Source of the DNA: Comamonadaceae bacterium
GTDB taxonomy: Bacteria; Pseudomonadota; Gammaproteobacteria; Burkholderiales; Burkholderiaceae_C
Assembly: GCA_947453965.1 (NCBI GenBank)
Contig: CANGIQ010000003.1
Coordinates: forward strand, 62,001-126,000
Direction: 5' to 3'
DNA length: 64,000 nucleotides
The notes beneath the pieces were generated by a model that was given only the letters and a program-made list of their open reading frames with translations, had not been told where the DNA came from and did no database searches. This document shows positions 27,098-38,027 of this stretch, piece after piece. How positions within the stretch are numbered: position 1 is the stretch's first letter; every line of letters begins with the position of its first letter. Both the position numbers and the translations under genes were made by a program.

Positions 27098-28801
27098 TTA
27101 ATGGGATGCGGCGTGTTGAACATCGGCCAAGCGGCGCTCTAAGGCCTCTGCCTCGGCATTCAATCCCAAAATTTTTGCACTCTCCATCAAGCGTTTGACC
27201 ACGCGCGCTTCGGGCGAATAGTGCATGAGCCGCTGGGCTTGCTGGTAAATGTCTGCCGCGTTGTCTGCTGTCACGGTTTGCGTGGTGAGCTCGGCAAATT
27301 CGGCCTGGTTGCGAAATAGCCAGGTTTGTTTGGCATGAAGCAAGGGGTTGTCGCGGTACGCCGCATTGCGCAGCTCAGGCGGGCGATAAATTTGGCCTAC
27401 ACGTCTGAAGTCATTCGCAGCATACAAGCAGCCCAAGAAAAGCAGGCTGCACATCAGCAACACGCCGTTTTGCTGCCGCATTGAAGGTACTTGCCCCACT
27501 GGCTCCAGCCCCTGTTCGGGCACAACCCACAACACGCCCAGCGCCAAACCCAAGGTGATTTGAAAAGGCCCGTACCATAACGGGTACTCCAACAGACTGT
27601 GAATACTCAGCACGCACAACACGCCCCAAGCCATGGCTCGTTCGGGGCGCAACTCGCGCCACGGTTGACGGCGCAACACCCAACGCAACGCAACGAACAG
27701 ACACAGCAATGCAAAAGGAACACCCAACTCCAATGCCAGGTGCAAGGGAAAGTCATGCGCGTTGTCCAGCATGTCGCAAAACCGCATGCTTGGGTAAGCC
27801 GTCATGAAATGCGCGAAATCCGTTTCGCCCCAACCCCAGCCCAGCCATGGATGCTGCGCAATGAGCGTGAGCACATTGCGCCACAACACACGCCGTCCCG
27901 CACACACCCCGTAATCTTGGGCTTGACCTGTGACCCGCAAAATCATGCTGGCGCCTTGTTGACCTGTCATCGCTTCAGCAAGCCACGGCATCAGCACAGA
28001 CCACAGCACCACTAGGCAAGGCGCGATCAGCGCCATGCACAGCAAGTTGTGCGCGCGCTGCCCGGTATGTCGGACCCAGCCCCACGCCCACAGAGCCGCC
28101 AACGCACCGATCACACCCCACTGGACGGCGCCTGTGCGCGAGAGTGAACACGCCACACCGGCTGCCATGAGGTGCATCAGCACCCAGCGCAGAATTTGCA
28201 GGCTGCGCCGAACACGGTGCGAGGCCAGATCCATCGCCTCCCAAGCAAGCAATGCCACCAGACCGATGCTGGTCAGCGATGCAAACTGGTTGCGCTGACG
28301 CAGATTGGCAAAGGCATCACCTTTCATGGGTTGGTTCACCCAAGGGCTCAAGTCATGGGCCAAATCCAAATACTGCAACACACCCAACACGCTGCTCACA
28401 GCAGCGGCAAACACCCAGGCACCGACCACCCACATCAACAAACCATTGCTGCGCAGGGCGACACGGCGCCCCAACTCAATCATCAACCACACACACACGA
28501 GTGCAGCCAGCAAGCCCGCGGTCAAAGCGCGGTCGATCACTTCAGGCACCCACAGCACAGACGCCAGCAACCACACACACAACAGGCCACCCAACCACGT
28601 GCGCGGTTGAACGCGAGTAGCAAGCACAGCCGGCAGGTCCACCACAAACAACAAGGCACACGATGCCAACATCCAACTCACCAGCAACGGAATCACCGAA
28701 GTGGAAGGACTGCTGGTGAACGGGTTGAGCCAAGGCGCACTCAGGCACAGCATGAGCAACATGTTGCGCCACCATGTCGAGGGGGTGTTTGAAAAAGCCA
28801 T
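27098..28801 (-). CDS. O-antigen ligase / PglL-type O-oligosaccharyltransferase (probable pilin glycosylation ligase)
   Basis: 567 residues from ATG 28801; an ATG at 28819 would add MLENLV. About a dozen hydrophobic helices fill residues 15-430. The family hallmarks are FANLRQRNQFASLTSIGLVA in the periplasmic start region and GWGWGETDFAHFMTAYP plus NAHDFPLHLALELGVP of the Wzy_C domain. A soluble C-terminal tail (about 470-567) is helical. Such enzymes transfer lipid-linked glycans to LPS or to proteins. Sitting directly after pilA, it most resembles the PglL/TfpW/PilO group. A terminator-like hairpin lies between the two genes. Confidence 0.87.
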   Translation of the reverse strand: MAFSNTPSTWWRNMLLMLCLSAPWLNPFTSSPSTSVIPLLVSWMLASCALLFVVDLPAVLATRVQPRTWLGGLLCVWLLASVLWVPEVIDRALTAGLLAALVCVWLMIELGRRVALRSNGLLMWVVGAWVFAAAVSSVLGVLQYLDLAHDLSPWVNQPMKGDAFANLRQRNQFASLTSIGLVALLAWEAMDLASHRVRRSLQILRWVLMHLMAAGVACSLSRTGAVQWGVIGALAALWAWGWVRHTGQRAHNLLCMALIAPCLVVLWSVLMPWLAEAMTGQQGASMILRVTGQAQDYGVCAGRRVLWRNVLTLIAQHPWLGWGWGETDFAHFMTAYPSMRFCDMLDNAHDFPLHLALELGVPFALLCLFVALRWVLRRQPWRELRPERAMAWGVLCVLSIHSLLEYPLWYGPFQITLGLALGVLWVVPEQGLEPVGQVPSMRQQNGVLLMCSLLFLGCLYAANDFRRVGQIYRPPELRNAAYRDNPLLHAKQTWLFRNQAEFAELTTQTVTADNAADIYQQAQRLMHYSPEARVVKRLMESAKILGLNAEAEALERRLADVQHAASH

Positions 28802-28829
28802 GACCAGATTTTCCAACATGCGAAGGCTG

Positions 28830-28863
28830 GCGCCAAAACAACAAAGGCGCTGGAAAGCGCCTT
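28830..28863 (-). terminator. Rho-independent terminator after pilA
   Basis: On the minus strand a perfect 7-bp stem (AAGGCGC / GCGCCTT) with a 6-nt loop is followed by a T-rich tail (TTTGTTGTTTT). It lies 24 nt past the pilA stop and upstream of the ligase start. It probably attenuates transcription, giving abundant pilin and less ligase. Confidence 0.75.
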
Positions 28864-28886
28864 ATGTTGCGAAAAAAGTCACTCGG

Positions 28887-29399
28887 CTATTTGCATTCAC
28901 TGGGCACGTACTTCGTGTCCAGCGCATCGTCACGCACCGTCACACCTGCAAATGTTTGCCCACCTTTGGCCAAACATTTCCATTGCACCACGCCATTGAT
29001 CAAGAGATTTGAAGCTGAAGGGGCTGGCAGTGTAGACGCCGTGTTGCCCTGTTGGGTGTAAGGCACCAACAGCAAAGTGCCCCCACCTGCCGCCGCCGTG
29101 GTGGTGATGGTGATCACGCCAGTCGTGGGGGCAATGTCGATGCTGGTGACATTTTTGGTGGCACCGCCAAAGTTGTAGTCGGCTTTGTAATTGTTGGTCG
29201 TCGTCGCGACATTGCCGCTGCTCACCACTTCCAACACCGTGTTTTTGGCGGCAGAAGCCAGCCCCAAGCCTTCGCTCACACGGGCACGCACGGTGTAGTC
29301 TTGGTAGGCGGGCAGGGCCACTGAAGCCAAGATGCCAATGATGGCCACCACGATCATGAGTTCGATCAAGGTGAAGCCTTGTTGGCGAATGCGTTGCAT
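28887..29399 (-). CDS. pilA: Type IV pilin, major subunit (PilA/PilE-like)
   Basis: 170 residues starting at ATG 29399 (MQRIRQQG^[12 protein letters not shown]). The short basic leader ends in Gly8, the prepilin peptidase site before Phe, and is followed by Glu at mature position 5 and the hydrophobic assembly helix. The globular part ends with a C-terminal disulphide pair (WKCLAKGG ... VPSECK) enclosing the D-loop, typical of type IVa pilins. It contains many Thr/Ser runs (residues 65-125) that could accept glycans. A PglL-like ligase lies just downstream. A strong terminator separates it from terC upstream, so it has its own promoter in the 75-bp AT-rich region; TAGAAT near 29445 is a possible -10. 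Confidence 0.95.
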   Translation of the reverse strand: MQRIRQQGFTLIELMIVVAIIGILASVALPAYQDYTVRARVSEGLGLASAAKNTVLEVVSSGNVATTTNNYKADYNFGGATKNVTSIDIAPTTGVITITTTAAAGGGTLLLVPYTQQGNTASTLPAPSASNLLINGVVQWKCLAKGGQTFAGVTVRDDALDTKYVPSECK

Positions 29400-29473
29400 G
29401 GCGAGTTCCTGAAGTGTCGTTGTAAGTGAAATGAATTCTAAAGAGCACCTACGCAGCAACTGCCATGCGTGAG

Positions 29474-29508
29474 TTCAAAAAAAAGCGAGCGGTGAAACAC
29501 CGCTCGCT
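29474..29508 (-). terminator. Strong rho-independent terminator after terC
   Basis: On the minus strand a perfect 11-bp stem (AGCGAGCGGTG / CACCGCTCGCT) with a 3-nt loop is followed by eight Ts. It lies 20 nt past the terC stop and isolates pilA from terC. Confidence 0.9.
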
Positions 29509-29527
29509 GAGATGAAACTTTGACGAA

Positions 29528-30229
29528 TTAAGCGTCTGCTGCTTCGTGCTTGGCGTCGCGCATTTCGATGAACTTGCCCCAAGCCACCACCACAGCAGCA
29601 CCCGCAGCAGCGGCCGCGTAGTGCAACCAAGGATTGGCTGCCACGGTGTCGCGCAACAAGACGTCGCTGACGATGGTCTCGCCACCGACCCAACCGATCA
29701 ATGCAGCGCCCAACAAAATGATGACAGGGAAGCGTTCCATCAGCTTGATCATCATCGAGCTACCAAACACCACCAGGGGAATGCTGATGGCCAAACCAAT
29801 GATCAACAACGTTTGGTCGCCTTTGGCTGCAGCAGCCACGCCAATCACGTTGTCCAAACTCATGACCAAATCGGCAATCAGGATGGTGCGGACGGCTGTC
29901 ATCAAATTCGCGTGTTCTTTGGCTTCTTCGTCGCCCTCTTCTTCATCGGCCAGAAGTTGTGCGCCAATCCAAAGCAGCAGCAAGCCGCCGATGATTTGCA
30001 AGCCTTCGAGCTCCAACAAACGGGCGGCAATGATGGTCAATCCGATACGCAACACCACCGCAGCGCCCGAACCAAACATGATGGCCTGCTTTTGTTGCTG
30101 GGGAGGCAAACCGCGTGCGGCCAAGGCAATCACCACCGCGTTATCACCCGACAAAAGAATGTTGATCCAAATGATCTTCATCAACCCGACGATGAAGTCT
30201 GGGTTTTGAAAGCTTTGCAATAAGTCCAT
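29528..30229 (-). CDS. TerC family integral membrane protein
   Basis: 233 residues with about seven hydrophobic helices. The TerC hallmarks are both present: ILLSGDNAVVIALAARGLPP in the first repeat and LIADLVMSLDNVIGVAAAAKGD in the second (GDN and SLDN acidic pairs thought to bind metal). An acidic EEEEGDEEAKEH loop lies between. TerC/Alx/YceF-type proteins are linked to manganese export or metalation of exported proteins. No manganese (yybP-ykoY) riboswitch consensus is seen in the short leader. It sits between sucD and pilA, as in other Burkholderiales. Confidence 0.92.
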   Translation of the reverse strand: MDLLQSFQNPDFIVGLMKIIWINILLSGDNAVVIALAARGLPPQQQKQAIMFGSGAAVVLRIGLTIIAARLLELEGLQIIGGLLLLWIGAQLLADEEEGDEEAKEHANLMTAVRTILIADLVMSLDNVIGVAAAAKGDQTLLIIGLAISIPLVVFGSSMMIKLMERFPVIILLGAALIGWVGGETIVSDVLLRDTVAANPWLHYAAAAAGAAVVVAWGKFIEMRDAKHEAADA

Positions 30230-30298
30230 GGACGCTCCGTTGTTGTTTTGAAAGCAGCAAAGATGAAAACAAACTGCTTTTTTAAGACCACAAAGTGT

Positions 30299-30324
30299 AA
30301 CGGGCCCGACAAAGCGGGCCCGTT
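30299..30324 (-). terminator. GC-rich hairpin after sucD, probable terminator
   Basis: A perfect 10-bp stem (AACGGGCCCG / CGGGCCCGTT) with a 6-nt loop lies 27 nt downstream of the sucD stop and upstream of terC. The following bases are only weakly T-rich, so termination efficiency is uncertain. Confidence 0.6.
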
Positions 30325-30350
30325 GGTATTACTGCTTATGCAGCAATGTC

Positions 30351-31247
30351 TTATTTCAGTTGCGCTTTGAGCAACTTGCCCAGTTCAGAGGGGTTACGTG
30401 TGATGGTGAAACCACACTCTTCCATGATGGCGAGTTTGGCGTCCGCTGTGTCGGCACCACCGGAAATCAACGCACCGGCGTGGCCCATGCGCTTACCGGG
30501 AGGGGCAGTCACGCCAGCGATGAAGCCCACGATAGGCTTCTTCATGTTGGCCTTGCACCACTGAGCGGCTTCGGCTTCGTCGGGACCACCGATTTCACCA
30601 ATCATGATGACGGCGTCCGTGTCTGGATCGTCGTTGAACGCCTTCATCACATCGATGTGCTTCAAGCCGTTGATGGGGTCACCACCGATACCGACGGCGC
30701 TGGATTGGCCCAAGCCCACTTCGGTCAACATCGCCACAGCTTCATAGGTCAAAGTGCCCGAACGGGACACCACGCCAATGCGGCCTTTGCGGTGGATGTG
30801 ACCGGGCATGATGCCGATCTTGATTTCGTCAGGCGTGATCAAACCAGGGCAGTTGGGGCCCAACAGCAAGGTCTTCTTGCCGCCAGCTGCTTCCTTGGCT
30901 TTCATCTTGTTGCGCACTTCGAGCATGTCACGCACTGGAATGCCTTCGGTGATACAGATGGCCAAGTCGAGGTCCGCTTCCACAGCTTCCCAGATCGCAG
31001 CAGCAGCGCCTGCGGGTGGCACATAGATCACAGACACGGTGGCGCCAGTTTCTTTGGCAGCGTCTTTGACGGTCGAGAAAATTGGCACGCCGAAAATGGA
31101 CTCGCCAGCCTTCTTGGGGTTCACACCGGCCACGAAACAGTTTTTGCCGTTTGCGTATTCGATGCACTTTTCCGTGTGGAACTGACCGGTTTTGCCGGTG
31201 ATACCTTGGGTGATGACCTTGGTGTTTTTATTGATGTAGATGGACAT
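30351..31247 (-). CDS. sucD: Succinyl-CoA synthetase alpha subunit
   Basis: 298 residues. The CoA-binding Rossmann domain begins [20 protein letters not shown]. The ligase signature [20 protein letters not shown] is present, and the phospho-histidine loop is [19 protein letters not shown], the His being phosphorylated in catalysis. With SucC it interconverts succinyl-CoA and succinate with ATP or GTP formation in the TCA cycle. It starts 10 nt after sucC and is certainly co-transcribed. Confidence 0.97.
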   Translation of the reverse strand: MSIYINKNTKVITQGITGKTGQFHTEKCIEYANGKNCFVAGVNPKKAGESIFGVPIFSTVKDAAKETGATVSVIYVPPAGAAAAIWEAVEADLDLAICITEGIPVRDMLEVRNKMKAKEAAGGKKTLLLGPNCPGLITPDEIKIGIMPGHIHRKGRIGVVSRSGTLTYEAVAMLTEVGLGQSSAVGIGGDPINGLKHIDVMKAFNDDPDTDAVIMIGEIGGPDEAEAAQWCKANMKKPIVGFIAGVTAPPGKRMGHAGALISGGADTADAKLAIMEECGFTITRNPSELGKLLKAQLK

Positions 31248-31257
31248 GTTGTTTCCC

Positions 31258-32418
<1,161 letters not shown>

Positions 32419-32590
32419 GAGATCTCTCTTAGGAATCGGTGGATTTGTGTTGCACTACACGCCCGCTGCCACGCACAGGTGGCGACGCGCAGAGCCCTAA
32501 GAACTGTATCATGCTGCATCGCGTCAAACTTTTAACAGGCTTACAGCGCCTGCGTTTGGCTTGTGCCCCTTTCAACCCCCAAGAACTGCC

Positions 32591-33508
32591 ATGGCCAAGG
32601 TCTTTATTGATGGTGAAGCCGGTACCACCGGCCTGCAAATTCGCGAACGCTTGGCGCACATGCCCACCATTGAGGTGGTGAGCATCGACCCCGCCAAACG
32701 CAAAGACGCGCAAGCCAAACGTGAACTCATGGCCAGCGTGGACATGGTGATCTTGTGCCTGCACGACGACCACGCGCGTGAATCCGTTGCCATGATCGAT
32801 GGTTTAACAGGCCAACAACCCAAAATCATCGATGCGTCTACGGCTCACCGGGTCTCACCAGGCTGGGTCTATGGCTTTCCAGAACTGACCGCAGGCCAAC
32901 GCGATGCCGTGGCCAAAGCCCAGCGCGTGGCCAACCCCGGCTGCTACGCCACGGGCGCCATCGCTTTGCTGCGGCCTTTGGTGGATGCAGGCTTGGTGCC
33001 GGCTGATTTTCCGGTTGCCCTGCCTTCGGTCAGCGGCTATTCAGGCGGTGGTCGCACCATGATTGAAGATTACGAGGCCGGCAAAGCCCCCTTGTTTGAA
33101 GCCTATGCCTTAGGGCTTGAGCACAAGCACATCCCAGAAATCATGGCCTACACCGGCTTGACCCGTCGCCCCTTGTTTGTGCCGTCGGTGGGTAACTTCC
33201 GCCAAGGCATGTTGGTGCAATTGCCCATCCATTTGGACATGCTGCCCGGCAAACCCAAAGCGGCCGATTTGCACGACGCGCTGGCCCAACACTATGGCCA
33301 AAGTCCAGACGGCTGGGTCAGCGTGCAAGCCGCCACCGACAACGGCAAGCTCGACGCCACGGCCTTGAACGACACCAACAAACTGGAAATTCGCGTCTTC
33401 GCGAACGAAGCGCACCGTCACGCGGTGTTGATGGCCCGCCTGGACAACCTGGGCAAGGGCGCCAGCGGTGCGGCAGTGCAGAACTTGCAGCTGATGTTGG
33501 GCGTTTAA
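32591..33508 (+). CDS. argC: N-acetyl-gamma-glutamyl-phosphate reductase, short (type 2) form
   Basis: 305 residues from ATG 32591 ([20 protein letters not shown]). The short length and the DGEAGTTG nucleotide loop mark the second ArgC subtype. The catalytic Cys lies in [18 protein letters not shown], followed by [17 protein letters not shown]. The enzyme reduces N-acetylglutamyl phosphate in arginine synthesis with NADPH. It stands alone, divergent from sucC, and its TAA overlaps the recX stop by three bases within TTAA. Many Burkholderiales carry a second, longer argC elsewhere, so this copy may be redundant or specialised. Confidence 0.93.
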   Translation: MAKVFIDGEAGTTGLQIRERLAHMPTIEVVSIDPAKRKDAQAKRELMASVDMVILCLHDDHARESVAMIDGLTGQQPKIIDASTAHRVSPGWVYGFPELTAGQRDAVAKAQRVANPGCYATGAIALLRPLVDAGLVPADFPVALPSVSGYSGGGRTMIEDYEAGKAPLFEAYALGLEHKHIPEIMAYTGLTRRPLFVPSVGNFRQGMLVQLPIHLDMLPGKPKAADLHDALAQHYGQSPDGWVSVQAATDNGKLDATALNDTNKLEIRVFANEAHRHAVLMARLDNLGKGASGAAVQNLQLMLGV

Positions 33509-34005
33509 AAGTCTTCGGCCCCTGACACGACTTTGCGCACCACGTCTGGCGCAAAACCGCGACTGACCAAAAAGCGCACTTGCTTGGCGCGTGCGGCTGG
33601 GTCGACTGGCGGCTCGCCAAACTTTTTTCGCCAGACCTCGCGGGCTCGCTCTAGCTCGGTGCTGCGCATGTCTTGCACGGCTTGGGCGATGGCCTCTGTA
33701 GGCAATCCCTTGGCTTGCAATTCTTGACGCACCCGGGATGCACCGAGCTTGCGAGAGCGACTGTTAACCACCGACTCCACCACGCGTTGCGCGTTGATGA
33801 AGTCTTTGGCCTCTAAAAAATCCAACGCCTGGGCCAACTCGCCCGGCGTTTCTTCAAAACGTTTGAGCTTGCGCTCCAGCTCTTGGCGCGAGTGCTCGCG
33901 CAAAGAGAGCAAACGCAGCGCGCGGCCTTTGAGTGAGGGTTGCAAGCCCGACGCCTTTTTGGCCTGGGGCTTTTCCTCGTCGTGGCTTGGCGCGTCGTGT
34001 GTCAC
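33505..34005 (-). CDS. recX: RecA regulatory protein RecX
   Basis: 166 residues, three-helix-repeat architecture. Characteristic stretches are [40 protein letters not shown] and [20 protein letters not shown]. RecX modulates RecA filaments. It begins 29 nt after the recA stop and is co-transcribed with it. Its stop overlaps that of convergent argC. Confidence 0.93.
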   Translation of the reverse strand: MTHDAPSHDEEKPQAKKASGLQPSLKGRALRLLSLREHSRQELERKLKRFEETPGELAQALDFLEAKDFINAQRVVESVVNSRSRKLGASRVRQELQAKGLPTEAIAQAVQDMRSTELERAREVWRKKFGEPPVDPAARAKQVRFLVSRGFAPDVVRKVVSGAEDF

Positions 34006-34034
34006 AGAACGGTTGCTGTCGTGAACCTTGAGCC

Positions 34035-35162
<1,128 letters not shown>

Positions 35163-35222
35163 GAGAATCTCCGTGAAATCAAGGACTTACCTGGAATTTC
35201 CAGCCACTGCGTTTATCAACAG

Positions 35223-35238
35223 CTGGATGCTTGACCAG
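35223..35238 (-). promoter_or_regulatory. LexA-like SOS box upstream of recA
   Basis: On the minus strand the sequence TACTGGTCAAGCATCCAG contains CTGG-N8-CCAG, matching the CTG-N10-CAG form of the LexA box. It lies 61-76 bp before the recA start and directly after the probable -10. The motif is degenerate relative to the E. coli consensus, so assignment relies on position. Confidence 0.55.
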
Positions 35239-35239
35239 T

Positions 35240-35267
35240 ACTTTAACACAAAGTCAAAACTTGTAAA
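35240..35267 (-). promoter_or_regulatory. Probable recA sigma-70 promoter
   Basis: On the minus strand TTTACA (35267-35262) and TAAAGT (35245-35240) are separated by 16 bp, a reasonable -35/-10 pair. The LexA-like box begins immediately downstream and would cover the transcription start. Confidence 0.5.
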
Positions 35268-35302
35268 CACTTTTTTTGGTCAGTTTGCCTTACTATTTAG
35301 CC

Positions 35303-35821
35303 ATGGCTTCTTCACCCGATTTCTCCACCCCGCAAGATTGGCGGCAAGTCCACCTGGGCCGCTTGCTGGGCCACGCCATGCGTCGCTTCGACGCACGCGT
35401 GTTGCACCTGATGGCCCACAACGTCGATGTGCCCTTGGCGTTGTCCAACCTGGCAGCGCGCGCCCAGGTGAGCGCTGCCCACATCCACATCACACGCCAC
35501 CTGAGTTTGCAAGGCTCGCGCCTGAGCGAGCTGGCCGAGAACGCCGGCATGACCAAGCAAGCCATGGGCGACTTGGTCACGCAGTGCGAGGCCTGGGGCT
35601 TGGTGCAGCGCACGCCCGATCCACAAGACGCGCGCGCGCGACGCATTGTGTTCACCGACACAGGCTTGGCTTGGCTGCGTGCGTTTGAGCAAGCGGTGGC
35701 ACAAACCGAAGCCGAGTTCAAGGAAGAAGTTGGGGCCGATGTCGCCACGGTGGTGAGCCTAGGGTTAGAGGCCTATGCAGGCGCGTACTCGGACCTAGAA
35801 TCAGGTGCATCACAGACCTAA
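35303..35821 (+). CDS. MarR-family winged-helix regulator
   Basis: 172 residues from ATG 35303; a TTG at 35276 is in frame but sits inside the recA promoter region. The pattern is MarR-like: LGRLLGHAMRRFDARVLHLM, LSLQGSRLSELAENAGMTKQ (first helix-turn-helix part), AMGDLVTQCEAWGLVQRTPD with the wing DPQDARARRIVFTDTG, and a C-terminal dimerisation helix. It lies 25 nt upstream of a response regulator gene on the same strand and may share its transcript. Ligand and targets unknown. Confidence 0.88.
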   Translation: MASSPDFSTPQDWRQVHLGRLLGHAMRRFDARVLHLMAHNVDVPLALSNLAARAQVSAAHIHITRHLSLQGSRLSELAENAGMTKQAMGDLVTQCEAWGLVQRTPDPQDARARRIVFTDTGLAWLRAFEQAVAQTEAEFKEEVGADVATVVSLGLEAYAGAYSDLESGASQT

Positions 35822-35846
35822 AACGCCAACAACACAGGAGACACCC

Positions 35847-36521
35847 ATGCGCATTCTGATTGCTGAAGATGACTTGGTTTTGGCGGATGGCTTGCTGCGC
35901 ACGCTGCGCGCCTCAGGCGCAGCAGCCGATCACGTGGCCAGCGGCAGCGAGGCCGACGCGGCCTTGATGACCACCGATGAATTTGATCTGTTGATCCTCG
36001 ATTTGGGCCTGCCCAAAATGCACGGCCTGGAAGTGCTCAAGCGCTTGCGCTCACGTGGCTCATCCATTCCCGTGCTCATCCTCACCGCCGCCGATGGCGT
36101 AGAAGAACGCGTCAAAGGCCTGGACTATGGCGCCGACGACTACATGGCCAAACCCTTCAGCCTGCAAGAGCTCGAAGCCCGCGTGCGTGCCCTCACGCGC
36201 CGCGGCATGGGTGGCACCTCGTCGTCTATCAAACACGGCCCGCTGGTGTACGACCAAACTGGGCGCGTCGCCACCATCGACGGCAAGATGGTGGAGCTCT
36301 CCGCACGCGAGCTCGGCTTGCTCGAAGTGCTGTTGCAGCGCAGCGGCCGCTTGGTGAGCAAAGACCAATTGGTCGAACGCCTGTGCGAGTGGGGCGAAGA
36401 GGTGAGCAACAACGCCATTGAGGTCTACATCCACCGCTTGCGTAAAAAAATCGAGAAAGGCCCAATCCGCATCGCCACCGTGCGCGGCTTGGGTTATTGC
36501 CTCGAAAAAATTCCGGGCTAA
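35847..36521 (+). CDS. OmpR/PhoB-type response regulator (TctD/QseB-like)
   Basis: 224 residues from ATG 35847, preceded by CAGGAG. The receiver has EDD at 7-9, phosphoacceptor Asp in LLILDLGLPKMHG, Thr in ILTAADG and Lys in YMAKPF. The C-terminal winged helix has LSARELGLLEVLLQRSGRLV and the recognition segment NAIEVYIHRLRKKI, ending VRGLGYCLEK. Its kinase follows 18 nt downstream. The pair resembles TctD-TctE of tricarboxylate uptake or QseBC; no TctAB transporter genes are nearby. Confidence 0.93.
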   Translation: MRILIAEDDLVLADGLLRTLRASGAAADHVASGSEADAALMTTDEFDLLILDLGLPKMHGLEVLKRLRSRGSSIPVLILTAADGVEERVKGLDYGADDYMAKPFSLQELEARVRALTRRGMGGTSSSIKHGPLVYDQTGRVATIDGKMVELSARELGLLEVLLQRSGRLVSKDQLVERLCEWGEEVSNNAIEVYIHRLRKKIEKGPIRIATVRGLGYCLEKIPG

Positions 36522-36539
36522 ACACCCCTCCGCGTTTCC

Positions 36540-37982
36540 ATGGTGAAGCTCTTTCAGCGCGAGCAACGCTCGCTGTTCGGCGAAATTCTCGACTGGATGC
36601 TCACCCCGCTGCTGCTGCTGTGGCCCGTCAGCTTGGCCTTGACCTGGCTGGTGGCGCAAAACATTGCTGGCCGACCGTTTGATCGCGGCTTGGAATACAA
36701 CGCACAAGCCTTGGCGCAGCTGGTCAAAAGCGATCAGCAACGCATGTACTTCAACCTGCCTTTGCCCGCGCGCGAAATTTTGCGCGCCGACGAAGCCGAC
36801 TTGATTTACTACCAAGTGCTGGGCAGCAAGGGCGAATTCATCAGCGGCGAGCGCGACTTTCCCCTGCCCCCCGACGAAGAAAAAAGCCTGCCCGGCGAAG
36901 TGCGCCTGCGCGATGACGAAATGCGCGGCGCCGATGTGCGGGTGGCTTACACCTGGGTGCGCGTGGACATGCCAGGCGCCAAACCGGTGTTGGTGCAGGT
37001 GGCTGAAACGCTGGAAAAGCGCTCGGTGTTGGCGACCGAAATTATCAAAGGCGTGATGCTGCCGCAGTTCGTCATCCTGCCGCTGGCCGTGCTGCTGGTC
37101 TGGCTGGCATTGGCGCGCGGCATTCAACCGCTGAACCAATTGGAAGAACGCATCCGTCTGCGCAAACCCGACGACCTGAGCCCGCTGGATGACCATGCCG
37201 TGCCGCTGGAGGTCGCCCCCTTGGTGGCCTCAATCAACGACTTGCTGACACGGCTCAAAGAATCCATCGCGACCCAAAAACGCTTTTTAGCCGACGCGGC
37301 CCACCAACTCAAAACGCCGTTGGCCGGTTTGCGCATGCAGGCTGACTTGGCGCAACGCGCCGACTCCAGCGCCGACGAGTTGAAGCAGTCGCTCAAGCTC
37401 ATTGGCCGCGCCAGCATTCGCGCCACGCACACGGTGAACCAGCTGCTGTCCTTGGCACGGGCGGAGAGCGGCAGCACCAACATTGCGCGCGCGCCGTGCG
37501 ACATGGTGGCCTTGGTCAGTGATGTGATTCAAGACTCGCTGCCGCGCGCCATGGACAAGCACATTGACCTCGGCTACGAAGGCGTGGAGGCGGGGGGCGG
37601 AGGCCTGCGCATCAACGGCAACGCCACCTTGCTCAAAGAAATGGTGCGCAACTTGGTCGACAACGCGATCAACTACACCCCATCGAGCGCCGAACAGCCC
37701 GGCGTGGTCACCCTGCGCCTGCTGATGGACCGCTTGGGCAAAGTGGTGGTGTTGCAAGTGGAAGATTCGGGCCCCGGCATTCCCGAGTCAGAGCGCGACT
37801 TGGTGTTCCAGCCCTTCTACCGCGCTCTGGGCACCGAGGCCGATGGCTCGGGCCTAGGCTTGCCGATCGTGATGGAAATTGCGCATCTGCACGCAGCCAC
37901 CGTGACACTGGAAGACGCCAACCCCGGCAAAGCCGCACCGGGCGCGCGCTTCACCGTGCGTTTCTCAAACGCCCAAACGTGA
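36540..37982 (+). CDS. Sensor histidine kinase with 2CSK_N-type sensor (TctE-like)
   Basis: 480 residues. TM1 is about 19-42 and TM2 about 170-190, with an extracytoplasmic 2CSK_N-like domain between them (DRGLEYNAQALAQLVKSDQQ at its start, as in TctE). A short HAMP-like linker, RGIQPLNQLEERIRLRKPDD, precedes HisKA with the phospho-His in FLADAAHQLKTPLAGLRMQA. The HATPase has MVRNLVDNAINYTPS (N box), VEDSGPGIPESERD (G1) and GSGLGLPIVMEIAHLH (G2). It pairs with the regulator just upstream. Possible stimuli are tricarboxylates or other organic acids, by family analogy only. Confidence 0.93.
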   Translation: MVKLFQREQRSLFGEILDWMLTPLLLLWPVSLALTWLVAQNIAGRPFDRGLEYNAQALAQLVKSDQQRMYFNLPLPAREILRADEADLIYYQVLGSKGEFISGERDFPLPPDEEKSLPGEVRLRDDEMRGADVRVAYTWVRVDMPGAKPVLVQVAETLEKRSVLATEIIKGVMLPQFVILPLAVLLVWLALARGIQPLNQLEERIRLRKPDDLSPLDDHAVPLEVAPLVASINDLLTRLKESIATQKRFLADAAHQLKTPLAGLRMQADLAQRADSSADELKQSLKLIGRASIRATHTVNQLLSLARAESGSTNIARAPCDMVALVSDVIQDSLPRAMDKHIDLGYEGVEAGGGGLRINGNATLLKEMVRNLVDNAINYTPSSAEQPGVVTLRLLMDRLGKVVVLQVEDSGPGIPESERDLVFQPFYRALGTEADGSGLGLPIVMEIAHLHAATVTLEDANPGKAAPGARFTVRFSNAQT

Positions 37983-38027
37983 TGCGGAACACCGGGTGTG
38001 AACCGCCCGGCGCAGCGCTGTCTACGC

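Noticed and set aside
29400-29470. Sigma-54 promoter for pilA
   Set aside because: TGGCA followed by TTGC appears, but the GG-to-GC spacing does not fit the -24/-12 pattern.
30230-30350. yybP-ykoY manganese riboswitch in the terC leader
   Set aside because: TerC genes often have one, but the short leader lacks the conserved GGGGAGU-type core. Only an AAAGCAG/CTGCTTT hairpin and the sucD terminator are present.
36060-37196. 378-codon antisense ORF across the TctD/TctE-like genes
   Set aside because: Both sense genes have complete domain signatures; the antisense product is His/Gln/Ala low complexity.
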